NCBI GenBank assembly: GCA_020137815.1 | Contig: CM035354.1 | Coordinates: 5,577,423-5,641,422 of the forward strand | Direction of reading: 5' to 3' | Source: Hormiphora californensis | Lineage: Eukaryota; Ctenophora; Tentaculata; Cydippida; Pleurobrachiidae | DNA: 64,000 nucleotides | Shown here: in pieces, positions 50,753 to 60,786 of the stretch | Position numbering within the stretch: the stretch's first letter is position 1 | Layout: each line of letters opens with the position of its first letter | Made by a program: the position numbers and the translations under genes | Notes under the pieces: model-generated | Database searches by the model: none | Seen by the model: only the letters and a program-made list of their open reading frames with translations | What the model was told of the DNA's origin: nothing

Positions 50753-52782
50753 ATGTGTGGAAGGCTGGCGTGCTTGGTTGAAGGCCGAACATTGTCTGTA
50801 CGGTGCGAGTACAAGAGCAGCGAGGGAGGCACGGAGAGGCCTGAGTGGGAGGGCAGTTTTCACCAGCCCAGTTATAACATTCCCCCAACTACCCAGGTTC
50901 CTGTTCTCTACGGTAGACTGGGTAAAAGATATCTTAGGTACACGATAAACAATAGTTGAGTGTCGATTAGTGTACAGACAACAGTGTACAGTGTACGACT
51001 GTACACGATAAACATGATACTCCCCATTTGTATACATTGTCTTCAATAACCAATATCACCATCCCTAACTGCTAACTATTACAGGTCTATGAGGTGGGGT
51101 CTGGTTCCATCGACACATAGGAAGCCCCTCCGTGAGTTCAACTTATCCACACACAACTGCTGCTCGGAGAGTATAACAGAGCGACCCATCTACAACAGAG
51201 TATTCAAACTGGGTAGACGATGTATCATTCCTGCTGCTGGGTTTTATGAGTGGAACTCAACCAAAGGGGCGGAGAAAATTCCACACTTTGTACATCCCGC
51301 TGAAGATGGAAAGGTATCAATTCAAAAATCTGCTTGATTAGTTTCTTATTGTACTGGGTGTTCATTTTGGATCTTTACAAGCGTTGGCCTTCACCCAGAA
51401 AAAAGTTGACAAGATCAGGTCATGAAACTTCATACTCGGACTATTCTATACCCTCATTCAAGGTTCCTGGGGGTTTTGGAACTCTAGCACCCCGGGAAGT
51501 GTGTTTTTGGCATCAAAACTACCAGAAGGAATTTTTTGCTGGTGCTGAGACTTTGTTAAAATGTTTTTTGGGTATTTTCTATGTCAATCCTAAAGTTTCA
51601 TAGAGATTGGATGTGTTTTTCGGACTCAAAATTTCGATAAAAGTGGCTGGAAAGGCTCGAAAACAGCTCAAAAACGGCTAAAATTGAGTCTTTCCAGCCA
51701 CTTTTTACGAAATTTTGAGTCTGAAAAACACATCCAATCTCTATGAAACTTTAGGATTGACATAGAAAATACCCAAAAAACATTTTAGCAAAGTCTCAGC
51801 ACCAGCAAAAAATTCCTTCTGGTAGTTTTGATGCCAAAAACACACTTCCCGGGGTGCTAAAGCTCCAAAACCCCCTGGAACCTTGAATGAGGGTATAGAA
51901 TAGTCCAAGTATGAAGTTTCATGACCTAATCTTGTCAACTTTTTTCTGGGTGAAGCCCAATGCCTGTAAAGATCCAAAATGAACACCCTGTATCTCTAAA
52001 TTCCTTTTTATATGATGTTCTCACACTTCTTTTCATTAACATTCAACATCTAACTCCCTCCCCTCAGTTGATGTACATAGCGGCATTGTACGACAAGTGT
52101 AAACTAGAAGGCGATGGCAGTGAGCTCTTCTCTGTCAGTGTTATAACAACCTCAGCATCTTCATCCATCAGCTGGCTTCACCACCGCATGCCGGTAAGAC
52201 ACCTTAGGAAAATGATAGGTTTGCGAGAGATCAGATATGTCTGAATGTTGATTTTTCCTAATCTCTAAACCTCCCCCAGGCACTTCTCGAGACAGAAGAG
52301 GAGGTTCAGCGGTGGTTGCACAGTGGACAACTACAATCTGAATCCCTCCTATCACTCCTTCATCCCAGGACCTGCATTGGACTGTACCCGGTGTGCAAGA
52401 CTGTCAACAGTGTACACACCAATGGACCTGATTGCCTCGTTATGAAAGGTAAGAACCATCAAAAATTTATGTTCGCTGATGATCACGGTTTTTCAATGGT
52501 TATTTTTGTTCTGTACCAACATTCTTCTTCTTTTCAGAGCCACCCAAGAAAAGAAAGTCAGTGACGATGGACAAGTTCTTTGCCAAGAAACCAAAACTAG
52601 AAGAACAAAAAGAAGAGAAGATAAAACAGGAACCATCTGAGTCAACGGAGGGAAATAAGGAGAATGAAAATAACAAGGAAGTTTCCCTGAATAAGGTCAA
52701 GAAGGAAGAGAGGTCATCTGAAGATACGGTGCAGGGTGTATCGAGTGTTGAACAAGTAAAATATGAAAAGCTGTCTCAGTAG
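50753..52782 (+). CDS. HMCES: HMCES, abasic-site DNA-protein crosslinker (SRAP domain)
   Basis: HMCES shields abasic sites in single-stranded DNA by crosslinking to them through Cys2. Five exons join in phase: 50753-50937, 51085-51313, 52068-52193, 52280-52448, 52538-52782. The N-terminal MCGR supplies the catalytic cysteine after Met removal. SMRWGLVPS, FNLSTHNC, GRRCIIPAAGFYEW and WLHHRMP are the SRAP signature blocks. The tail has a nuclear-localisation-like PPKKRKS and MDKFFAKK, which resembles a PCNA-binding box lacking its first Gln, then an acidic-basic low-complexity end. No frame breaks. Intron 2 holds a 640-bp palindrome. A splice-acceptor-like AG sits 1 nt before the ATG. Confidence 0.93.
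51352..51992. mobile_element. 640-bp foldback MITE in HMCES intron 2
   Basis: Left and right halves are near-perfect reverse complements around about 51665. The ends are CTGGGTGTTCATTTTGGATC and its inverse GATCCAAAATGAACACCCTG. The arms contain open stretches but no gene. It lies wholly within the intron (51314-52067). Confidence 0.85.
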
Positions 52783-53016
52783 AAAGACAATAGACACGCA
52801 TGAGTTTCCAATTCGTTTTTTAACATTCTCACATTATTTTTTCACGTCAGCCTGGCTATTTTTCACATTGTTTTTAAATCATAGTTTTTACATCCATTGT
52901 TGTTTTAAAGTTACAATTAACTAAGTTATTCTTTTAAGATACATCCTTGTCTTGGTTTAATCTACCTTCCCCGACCGCTTATCCAACATTTCCCTTTCCC
53001 AAAACCCTCAAAGTAC

Positions 53017-53033
53017 CTCCTTCTTCCTTCTAG
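53017..53033 (+). promoter_or_regulatory. 3' splice acceptor 1 nt before the INTS11 ATG
   Basis: The pyrimidine tract cctccttcttccttctag is followed by t and ATG. It ends the 252-bp gap after HMCES. Confidence 0.6.
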
Positions 53034-53034
53034 T

Positions 53035-54813
53035 ATGTCAGATATCAAGATAGTGCCGTTGGGCGCTGGTCAGGATGTCGGGAGGAGTTGTATCTTAGTC
53101 TCTATCAACGGTAAAAACATCATGTTTGATTGTGGAATGCACATGGGTTATAACGACGAGAGACGGTTCCCAGATTTCTCCTATATCTGTCAGCCTGGGG
53201 GTGCGACTGATGTTATTGATTGTCTTATCATCTCACATTTCCACCTTGATCACTGTGGGTCTCTCCCCTTTTTCACTGAGAAGTTCGGCTACAACGGACC
53301 TCTGATCATGACGGCCCCCACTCGAGCCATCGCTCCTCTTCTTCTCGAGGATTATCGGAAAATATCGGTAGACCGGTATGGGGAGGCGGGATTCTTCACA
53401 ACTCAGCAAATCAAAACGTGTATCAAGAAGGTCCGAACAATCAGAGTTCATGAGACGATACAGATTGATAAAGATATCAGTGTGAAATGTTACTACGCTG
53501 GTCACGTGCTGGGTGCTGGCATGTTTCTTGTAAAGGTGGGCCATCAGTCCGTTCTTTACACCGGGGACTATAACATGACTCCCGATAGGCACCTTGGGTG
53601 CGCCTGGGTAGACCGATGCAACCCGGACGTGCTCATCACGGAGTCGACCTACGCCACGACCATCCGAGATAGTAAGAGATGTCGAGAGAGGGACTTCTTG
53701 AAAAAAGTGTACAATGTTGTGGAGAAGGGAGGGAAGGTGCTGATTCCTGTTTTTGCGCTCGGCCGTGCCCAGGAACTCTGTATTTTAATTGAGGAGTTTT
53801 GGGATCGGATGAACCTCAATGTTCCGGTATACTTCTGCCACGGACTAACGGAGAAAGCTACCAACTACTACAAACTCTTTATCACATGGACAAACGAGAA
53901 GATCAAATCGACATTTGTGAAGCGAAACATGTTTGAATACAAGCACATTTCAGTGTTCGAGCGGAGTTACATGAACAATCCTGGGCCGATGGTGGTCTTC
54001 GCAACACCGGGTATGCTCCACTCAGGCATGTCCCTGAACATCTTCAAGGCTTGGTGCCACGATGCCAACAACATGGTGATAATGCCGGGTTACTGCGTCT
54101 CCGGAACCGTTGGACACAAGCTCCTCAATGGAACCAGAAAACTGGAAACGGACAAGGGCTCAGTTACGGTTAATATGGCCGTGGAGTATCTCTCGTTCAG
54201 TGCTCATGCAGATGCCAAGGGAATACTTCAGCTCATTAAAAACTGCCAACCGAAGAATGTGGTACTAGTGCATGGCGAGGATAAGAAGATGGAATTCCTG
54301 ATTGACAAAATTGATGATCAGTTTGGAATTCCGTCTTTCAAGCCGGCGAATGGTGAGCAGATCAGTATTCCATGTAAGCCTCACATCATGGGGAGTATCA
54401 CCAAGGACACTTTCAAATTTGTCAGGACGAATGGTAATCATTTCGATGGCATGCTGGTCAAAGAAGATGACCAGTTGTCCCTGCTCAGCGCGGAGGAAGC
54501 CAGGGTAAAACTTGGACTGAGGCCAGTTTCCATTAACCTCAACTACAAGCTGAGCATGAACCTAGATATATCGCCAACTGTGGTCCTGGAGCGTCTTCAC
54601 ACTCAACTTTCCTCGATTATTTCAGACCAGAAAGTGGGACCGTTTAAGCGGCAACTGGACGGTACACTCAATCTAAACTCTGTGAATATCACGTGCAAAC
54701 AGGAGGGAGCCGGGAGTGTGGTTCATGTGTCTTGGTCTGTTGAGGATGACCATGTTGGTCGGGCGGTCAGCGATATTTTGGAGGAATGTGGGGAGGGTCT
54801 TATACTCAACTGA
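53035..54813 (+). CDS. INTS11: Integrator complex subunit 11 (RNA endonuclease)
   Basis: INTS11 is the zinc-dependent endonuclease of Integrator, which cuts snRNA precursors and promoter-proximal nascent transcripts. A single-exon 592-residue ORF, close to the usual 600. The metallo-beta-lactamase core is complete: VPLGAGQDVGRSC at the start, the zinc motif HFHLDHCG, GHVLGAGMF, and YTGDYNMTPDRHLG. The beta-CASP domain follows with LITESTYATTIRDS, VFALGRAQEL, MVIMPGYCVSGTVG and FSAHADAKG. The C-terminal region for INTS9 contact follows. No frame breaks and no introns. Start chosen at the first ATG, right after a splice acceptor. Confidence 0.97.
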   Translation: MSDIKIVPLGAGQDVGRSCILVSINGKNIMFDCGMHMGYNDERRFPDFSYICQPGGATDVIDCLIISHFHLDHCGSLPFFTEKFGYNGPLIMTAPTRAIAPLLLEDYRKISVDRYGEAGFFTTQQIKTCIKKVRTIRVHETIQIDKDISVKCYYAGHVLGAGMFLVKVGHQSVLYTGDYNMTPDRHLGCAWVDRCNPDVLITESTYATTIRDSKRCRERDFLKKVYNVVEKGGKVLIPVFALGRAQELCILIEEFWDRMNLNVPVYFCHGLTEKATNYYKLFITWTNEKIKSTFVKRNMFEYKHISVFERSYMNNPGPMVVFATPGMLHSGMSLNIFKAWCHDANNMVIMPGYCVSGTVGHKLLNGTRKLETDKGSVTVNMAVEYLSFSAHADAKGILQLIKNCQPKNVVLVHGEDKKMEFLIDKIDDQFGIPSFKPANGEQISIPCKPHIMGSITKDTFKFVRTNGNHFDGMLVKEDDQLSLLSAEEARVKLGLRPVSINLNYKLSMNLDISPTVVLERLHTQLSSIISDQKVGPFKRQLDGTLNLNSVNITCKQEGAGSVVHVSWSVEDDHVGRAVSDILEECGEGLILN

Positions 54814-54942
54814 ACTTGTTTGTCTTTATTTTCGCGTTTCAGCGAGATTTTTTATTGATCTATTTTATTTTAAAATTGTAACCTGTTTTAAAAGTTTGGC
54901 GTCTGTTTCTACAAGTTAATCACCGACCCTTTTAACTCGAAC

Positions 54943-54959
54943 CCTTTTTTTTTCTATAG
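54943..54959 (+). promoter_or_regulatory. 3' splice acceptor 7 nt before the IMP4 ATG
   Basis: The tract ccctttttttttctatag is followed by cactata and ATG. The INTS11 stop lies only 153 bp upstream of the IMP4 ATG. That gap would have to hold a 3' end, a promoter, a 5' exon and an intron if splicing were conventional, so trans-splicing is the better reading. Confidence 0.65.
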
Positions 54960-54966
54960 CACTATA

Positions 54967-55845
54967 ATGATCAGAAGACAGGCACGACTCCGACGGGAAT
55001 ACCTTTATCGAAAGGGGCTCGAGGAACAGGAACGAGCAACCGCAGAACGGAAAGCTGCCCTCAAAACAGCCGTGGAGGATGGGAAGAAAATCCCGACTGA
55101 GCTGAAGAAAGATGCAGTTTCCCTTCAGAAACAAATGGATATGGACGGAGCGGCGGATACCACCCTAAATTCAGTAGACGACGAATATCTTTATGCAGGA
55201 GTAAAGGATCCCAAATTAGTGCTCACCACATCCCGTAATCCCAGCAGCAGATTGAAACAGTTCACCAAGGAGGTCCGATTGATCTTGCCTAACTGCCAGA
55301 GGCTCAACAGGGGCCACTTTGTCGTCAAAGACCTGGTTGAGGCTTGTAAATCGAATGATGTTACAGACCTGATTATTCTCCATGAGCACAGAGGTGTCCC
55401 GGATGGAATTGTGATTTGTCACCTTCCCTACGGGCCCACTGCCTACTTTTCTCTCTCGAATGTGGTCATGAGACACGATATCCCCAATGTTGGGCCCGTC
55501 CAGGAGATTTATCCTCATCTTGTCTTTCATAACTTTACCACCAAGTTGGGCAAACGAGTTGAATCGATCCTGAAGCACTTATTTCCGGTTCCCAAAGACT
55601 CCAGCAAGCGTGTCATGTCATTTGTGAACAGTGAGGATTACATTTCTTTCCGGCACCACATGTGGAATGGACCGAACAGCAATATTGAGTTATCGGAGGT
55701 CGGGCCGCGATTTGAGATGAAGTTGTACGAGATTAAACAGGGTACCCTCGAGCAGAATCACGTCAACACAGAGTGGAAATTACGGCCATTCATGAACACT
55801 GCTCGGAAACGGTATTTTATTGGTGACGAGGAGACAGACAGTTGA
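54967..55845 (+). CDS. IMP4: U3 snoRNP protein IMP4
   Basis: IMP4 is a Brix-domain protein of the nucleolar U3 snoRNP that helps early cleavages of pre-rRNA. A single-exon 292-residue ORF (human 291). Seen: the basic N-terminus MIRRQARLRREYLYRKGLEE, the Brix signature TSRNPSSRLKQFTKE, then LNRGHFVVKDLVEACKSN, HEHRGVPDG and the C-terminal FEMKLYEIKQGTLEQ. No breaks, no introns. Confidence 0.97.
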   Translation: MIRRQARLRREYLYRKGLEEQERATAERKAALKTAVEDGKKIPTELKKDAVSLQKQMDMDGAADTTLNSVDDEYLYAGVKDPKLVLTTSRNPSSRLKQFTKEVRLILPNCQRLNRGHFVVKDLVEACKSNDVTDLIILHEHRGVPDGIVICHLPYGPTAYFSLSNVVMRHDIPNVGPVQEIYPHLVFHNFTTKLGKRVESILKHLFPVPKDSSKRVMSFVNSEDYISFRHHMWNGPNSNIELSEVGPRFEMKLYEIKQGTLEQNHVNTEWKLRPFMNTARKRYFIGDEETDS

Positions 55846-56050
55846 GATGGGGGTGTGTTTTTAAAGACGAGGTTTTGTTAAAGAGGTTTTTCGACTTAAC
55901 TTATTCATATCTTTTACTTCCAGTTTTAATTTATCAACTTAGTTCACTGTTTTATGTCTTGTGTTTTCTACCCCTTGTTACCGAATCGTGAACCCCCTGT
56001 TAGCCACCACCAACCTGCCGGTATTCCAATATCAACCACTAATTCCGATC

Positions 56051-56064
56051 CATATTTTGTTCAG
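56051..56064 (+). promoter_or_regulatory. 3' splice acceptor before the XTBD gene ATG
   Basis: catattttgttcag is followed by t and ATG, in the 220-bp gap after IMP4. Confidence 0.55.
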
Positions 56065-56065
56065 T

Positions 56066-56519
56066 ATGAGTACAATGGATGAGAAACCGTGGGATAGTCA
56101 GTATCAGTATCAGTGCAAAAAGAAAATGTTTGAGAGCCACAGAGAGGAGCTTGGAGATGAACGAGCCACTGCTCTTGCTAACGTCTGGGCAAACTATCAC
56201 TTTCTCGGTAAGTGAACTTTCTTCAAATAAATGCGACTATCTTGAGTTGTATTTCTTCTTTTAATCCCCTTTTATTATTGTAACCCCTGGCCCTCCTTTG
56301 TACAAACTTGTATAACAGTCCTGATTAACATTCAACGTCCCCCAATCAGGCTGTGAGTATCCTTACGAAGCGTTGGAAGCAATTAAGAGCTGGGGTCCAC
56401 CGCCACGAAATAAGATGTACGAAGACAAGATGAGAGAGATAAAGGAGAGGGATGCCGTCAATTCAGAACAACGTTCTATGACGAAACGTCCGTCGCAGAA
56501 GAGACAGCGGTGGGGATAG
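56066..56519 (+). CDS. Small XTBD-domain (XRN2-binding) protein
   Basis: Two exons, 56066-56207 and 56350-56519, encode 103 residues. The centre (ANVWANYHFLGCEYPYEALE) matches the XTBD fold found in CDKN2AIPNL, CDKN2AIP and NKRF, which docks the 5'-3' exonuclease XRN2. The N-terminal part has a charged helix (KKKMFESHREELGDERA). The C-terminus is basic (KRPSQKRQRWG), which may send it to the nucleus. Length fits CDKN2AIPNL, but the basic tail differs, so I leave the symbol empty. It stands between IMP4 and the two unrecognised paralogues. Confidence 0.85.
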
Positions 56520-56710
56520 AGATCCTGTTAATTTTAAATTTGTTTGTTTGTTCCCAGTGACAGTACTGTATGTTTGTCTAATATATTCTTGAATTTAACT
56601 CTCCATTTATCTTTTTTGGAAACCCGGCTATACTTTGATACCCCTCTTTCTCTCCAATTATAAATCCATTCCCACACTTCCCTTACGCAATACCCAAATT
56701 ACTGATCAAT

Positions 56711-56727
56711 ACTCTTTCTCTCTGTAG
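56711..56727 (+). promoter_or_regulatory. 3' splice acceptor before paralogue A
   Basis: actctttctctctgtag is followed by ca and a short upstream ORF (ATG TCA GAT AGG TGA) whose stop overlaps the main ATG (TGATG). The overlap could allow re-initiation. Confidence 0.5.
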
Positions 56728-56743
56728 CAATGTCAGATAGGTG

Positions 56744-59700
56744 ATGCCAGCCACTCGTCGATCTTCATCTAGGCTGACGAAACCAGCTGAAGAGACACCA
56801 TCAGCCGAGGATCAGGATGTGAAATCTGTCCCAGAAACAGTGGTCCTAGGGTCATGTCCTGTCGAGGAATCACTGGAAGAGTCCTCAAAGTCTGGGGCAT
56901 TTGAAGAGTGTGTCGAGACTTCTGCCTCTGACCAAGAACCTCCAAAGGGGGACAGTGTCCAGGACATTCCTGTTGATACCAAAACTGATGAAGAGCCTCT
57001 GGAATCTGCCCAGGCTCAGGAGTCTTCGCAAGAATCTGTCTCTGAGCAAATTTCCCTTGAATTTAATGCCAGGGACATTTCCCAGCAATCTTCCCAGCTA
57101 TCTTCCCAGCAATCTTCCCAGGACCGATCTTCCCAGCTATCTTCCCAGCAAACTTCCCAGGACCAATCTTCGCAGCTATCTTCCCAGCAATCTTCCCAGG
57201 ACCAATCTTCGCAGCAATCTTCCCTGGACCAATCTTCGCAGCACGAGCAACTGTCGCAGCAGTCCTCCCAGCAATCGGTTGTTCCCTTAGAGGTGGTCGA
57301 AGAGGTTCCCCATGCAGCAGAGAACATTGTCCAGAATGCAGACACAGTCGAGTATGAAACACCCGTTATTGCTGATCTCCCGTTTGAACCCCCAACAACA
57401 GACATTTCCATGACTATGCCAAGCGTGGTAAAAGCCCCAGTTCTATACCGGAGTGAAGAGATCAGTGAGCCGGTAAACTCGACTATGGAGACAGATGAAC
57501 CAGCCGATGGAGCTACCATCCCAGATGGTAATGAAGATGAGGATCAACCTCCGGAGGTTGAGACATCCCCAACGGAGGAAGATTTCGAGCTTGTACCCAA
57601 CCGAGAGGAGTTGGAAAAATTTTGTGATCCAAATATCGAAGAGAAGTCCAGTGCAGATCAGCCGCTATTTCAGATAGTAAAAGAGTATAAGGATAAAATC
57701 AAGCACTCCCTTTTCGGGGACGCTAAAATTTACGATGCCCGGTTCTTGGCAGAATTTGGTGATTGTCATTGGTCCCTAATGAGGACGGGAGAGGAGGTTA
57801 ATCATCATTGGGTGCGTGCCAGATCAGATCCCGCGAACTTTGGATTCGCCAAGGTCCCTAGGAGGAACATTTTCCTTGAGGTCGGATATGGGGCGGTGTC
57901 CTATCGAAATTCTTAACACTATCTCTAAGACTGTTGTTGACGGCAAACTGACGATCAAATACAGTGATTCAACCAAGACTGCGTTTGTGTACCTTAACGC
58001 CAAATTGGTGTCAAGGGGGAAAGCTGTAGATGGAATTGGAGTGGATCCTCAAATGTCTGCTGCCCGGCAGGCTTGTAACGCGGCTCTTGTGTGGCTAAAA
58101 GGCTGTGGTGTATCCCTTCTCCCTATCCAGCTGTTGTCCGAGAGTCGTTTCCTCAAGGTTCCGCTCAGTTCGGTGATTGGTCCGGAACTTAATATGCAGA
58201 TAGAAGAACATGTCCAGCATTTCTGCAAAAAAGAGGCACTCTGGTGCCTCTTCTTCACGCTTAACAAGAAAACGACTGAGGACGGTGTGGACTGGTTGTC
58301 AAGTCTGAAAAATATCGCCCTATGCTACGGACTATCTATGGTCGTTGATAAGAGTTTGGGTTTCCTTCTCTATAAGAAGACGAATAAAGCACCTGGGTAT
58401 AAGATGTCCAACAAGACTGCCACTGATCAGGACACGGTTATAGGGGATGATAATGTGATAACGGTTGACTTTAATTACGTTCACAAGCATAGTGATAAGG
58501 GTGAGATGTGCGGTAGTTGTGGCACCAAAATACCCGATTTCGCTAATAAAGACGCAACCTTCAACATAGTAGCCCAATGGTGTAACCTGGGTGCAGATTG
58601 GAAAGCCACCAATGCTGCATACTTGCTATACCTGACACCTAGGTGGAAGAACTTTCCAGCATTCATAGAGGAATTGCCTGGTCACCTCGATGAGCTCGGG
58701 AAGATGGGCTTTCATTTCCGGACCACTTTCCAAAGAACTTGGAAGTAGATGCTGGGAGGCAAAGTGTTCACTCTCCGGGCATGTTCTTACTAATACTTTC
58801 GAGCACAGGAGAGCCCATACCGTAGCTGAACCTAGAGCCATTTCCCAGGCCTTCTTTCTTCTGGCCAGGAAGTTCCATTTTTATACCAATCAGCGGCATG
58901 TACCACTCAGCCGGAGGAAAACATATCAAGTGGATGATTATACCACGCTAAAGATGACAGGAATGATTGAGCATTTCCTGAGCGATCCTGATCTATGGGC
59001 CATGGACATTAGTTCGGAGCTACAGGACCGACTACATGACAGTCAGCAAGAAATGTTGAAAGCTGAAGCTCTAAAACACCAACTCAGTATTCTCCTTAAA
59101 CCTAGGATAGTGATTCTGAAAAAGACCTGTCGCCTCCATAACATCCGATTCCAGGTTCCTTCGTTTTCCAAGGAGAAGATACCAGGTGATGTTATTGTTC
59201 ACCGGAACCGGATTGTAGTCACCAAGGAACGGTTTACTTACCTAAACGATCGTGGGGAGATATTTGTCTACCTGAAGTTCGTTTTCGAAAGTTTGAAGTT
59301 CATAGATATTCTGGAATATCAGTATCCTACAAATGATGAGAGTTTGAGTCTGACCGCGGACCGCATCGGAGAGCTGGGTTATTTTGTAACCTTAGATCGG
59401 GAAAACAATGTATTCTACATTACAAAGGAGGAATCGATAAACCCCAAACCTCCTATGGAAACGAAGGTTTGTTTTTCAGTTTTCTAACCACCCCTGTTCT
59501 TTCTTTGTCCCCACTCCCCACCCCAGTTTTCCTAATGTTTTACAGCCTGCTAACAGCTCCTTTATCCCACCAGCCTCTACCGAATAACAAGGACAGCATG
59601 GAAAAATTGAATGTCAACCATATCACCGCGGAAGTGTTGCAAAATCACAAAATGGTTGACATATTCGCGAACTTCCAGAACGCCCACAAGACCTGAAATG

Positions 59701-60589
59701 TATTTTGATGGTCCTATAAGCTCGGCTGACAGAGAACTGATCCAAACGCAGGTCGAGGGGAGGTGGAGAATAGGAACATGGGGAAATTCGTGTATTCGTG
59801 TCTTCAAGGATGGAGCCTCTCAATCAGCTGTAAGTTCTAACATTTTTACAAGTTTTCAAAGCATAATTATCTTGGGCCCCTATCTAATATCTTGTCAATT
59901 TTTTATTAACTTACCGCACTTACCTCCCTATCCCTCTCCCTCTCAGACTGCATCGTCTGGAAAGAAGCCAGGAAAAAGGCCTAAAAAGAAGGAAACAAAC
60001 AATGAAAGGGCCGAGCGGAGAAAACGATCACAATTAAAAGTGAGAGAAGGTCTTGAACGTGCCCAGGCCAGGACAGCTACCGGGGGATATCCCTCTCTCC
60101 TTCCACAACCCTCCACTTCTCATGCCTAGACCGGCTGCTTCCACGCCCCTTCTTCTCCAACAGAACAATCCAGTCGGTATTAAAAGGGTTGTGATCAACC
60201 ATTCTGCCACCGCCCCTCCCTCTAAACGCCCATCCCTGTCGGATCCACGACCCCTATCGGATCTACGACCCCTGTCGGATCCTCGACCCCTGTCGGAACC
60301 ACGAACGAGCCTGTTACGACCATCCTACATAATGGACTCTGGCAGAAATGAGGGATACGTAGGGGGCTCCTCCAACACCCACTCAGCCCATCCAAGCAGA
60401 CAAGTTCCTGAAACATTTAACAGTCGTTCAAGTTACTCTAGCCACCAACCGTCAGAGAGCTTTAATAACCACGGGGCACATTCGAGTAGGTCAACCGGAC
60501 TTTTATCAGCCCATCCTAGTAGGCAGGTCAATTTGAATGGTAACCAGGGTTACGATAGTCACCGAACAAATTCGAGGTGGCAGCCGTAA
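56744..60589 (+). CDS. Paralogue A of an unrecognised large protein family
   Basis: Exons 56744-57853, 57930-59466, 59574-59829 and 59947-60589 (the first donor could also be at 57881). The N-terminal third is low complexity, with Ser/Gln repeats (SSQLSSQQSSQDQ) and acidic stretches. A compact block follows (DGKLTIKYSDSTKTAFVYLN...SRGKAVDGIG...ARQACNAALVWL) that weakly resembles a double-stranded-RNA-binding fold. Then CGSCGTKIP and a second such block (EAKCSLSGHVLTN...AISQAFFLLARK) and RLHNIRFQVP...VTKERFTYL. The end is basic (KKPGKRPKKK, ERRKRSQLKVREGLERAQ), then Ser/Pro/Arg-rich with a DPRPLSD repeat. +1 breaks lie near 58730, 59690 and 60060-60125. The function is unknown; an RNA-related nuclear role is inferred from tail, weak fold and neighbours. 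Confidence 0.65.
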
Positions 60590-60739
60590 AGAGAACATCT
60601 TGTGACATTTCCTATAAACTATTCATGTTACACAACGTTTTAAAATACTCCCCCTTTAAATGTTACGATTGATTTTTTAATATCCGAGATGTGACTCTTC
60701 TTATTCCGTCCCCACTCCCTAACACTAAAATAGCTAACC

Positions 60740-60757
60740 CCCGTCTTCTCATTTTAG
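60740..60757 (+). promoter_or_regulatory. 3' splice acceptor before paralogue B
   Basis: cccgtcttctcattttag ends 29 nt before the ATG at 60787, 168 bp after the stop of paralogue A. A trans-splice acceptor is the simplest reading, but a cis-spliced start further upstream cannot be excluded. Confidence 0.45.
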
Positions 60758-60786
60758 TTCTTCCCACCCTCTCACAAGAGGGCTCC

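Noticed and set aside
58715-60128. Euplotes-type +1 frameshifting at stop codons (AAG-TAG, ACC-TGA, GCC-TAG in paralogue A)
   Set aside because: Several sites could be read this way, but in SPAG6 and CFAP210 the conserved +1 peptide begins well before the zero-frame stop, so a stop-codon mechanism cannot explain the set.
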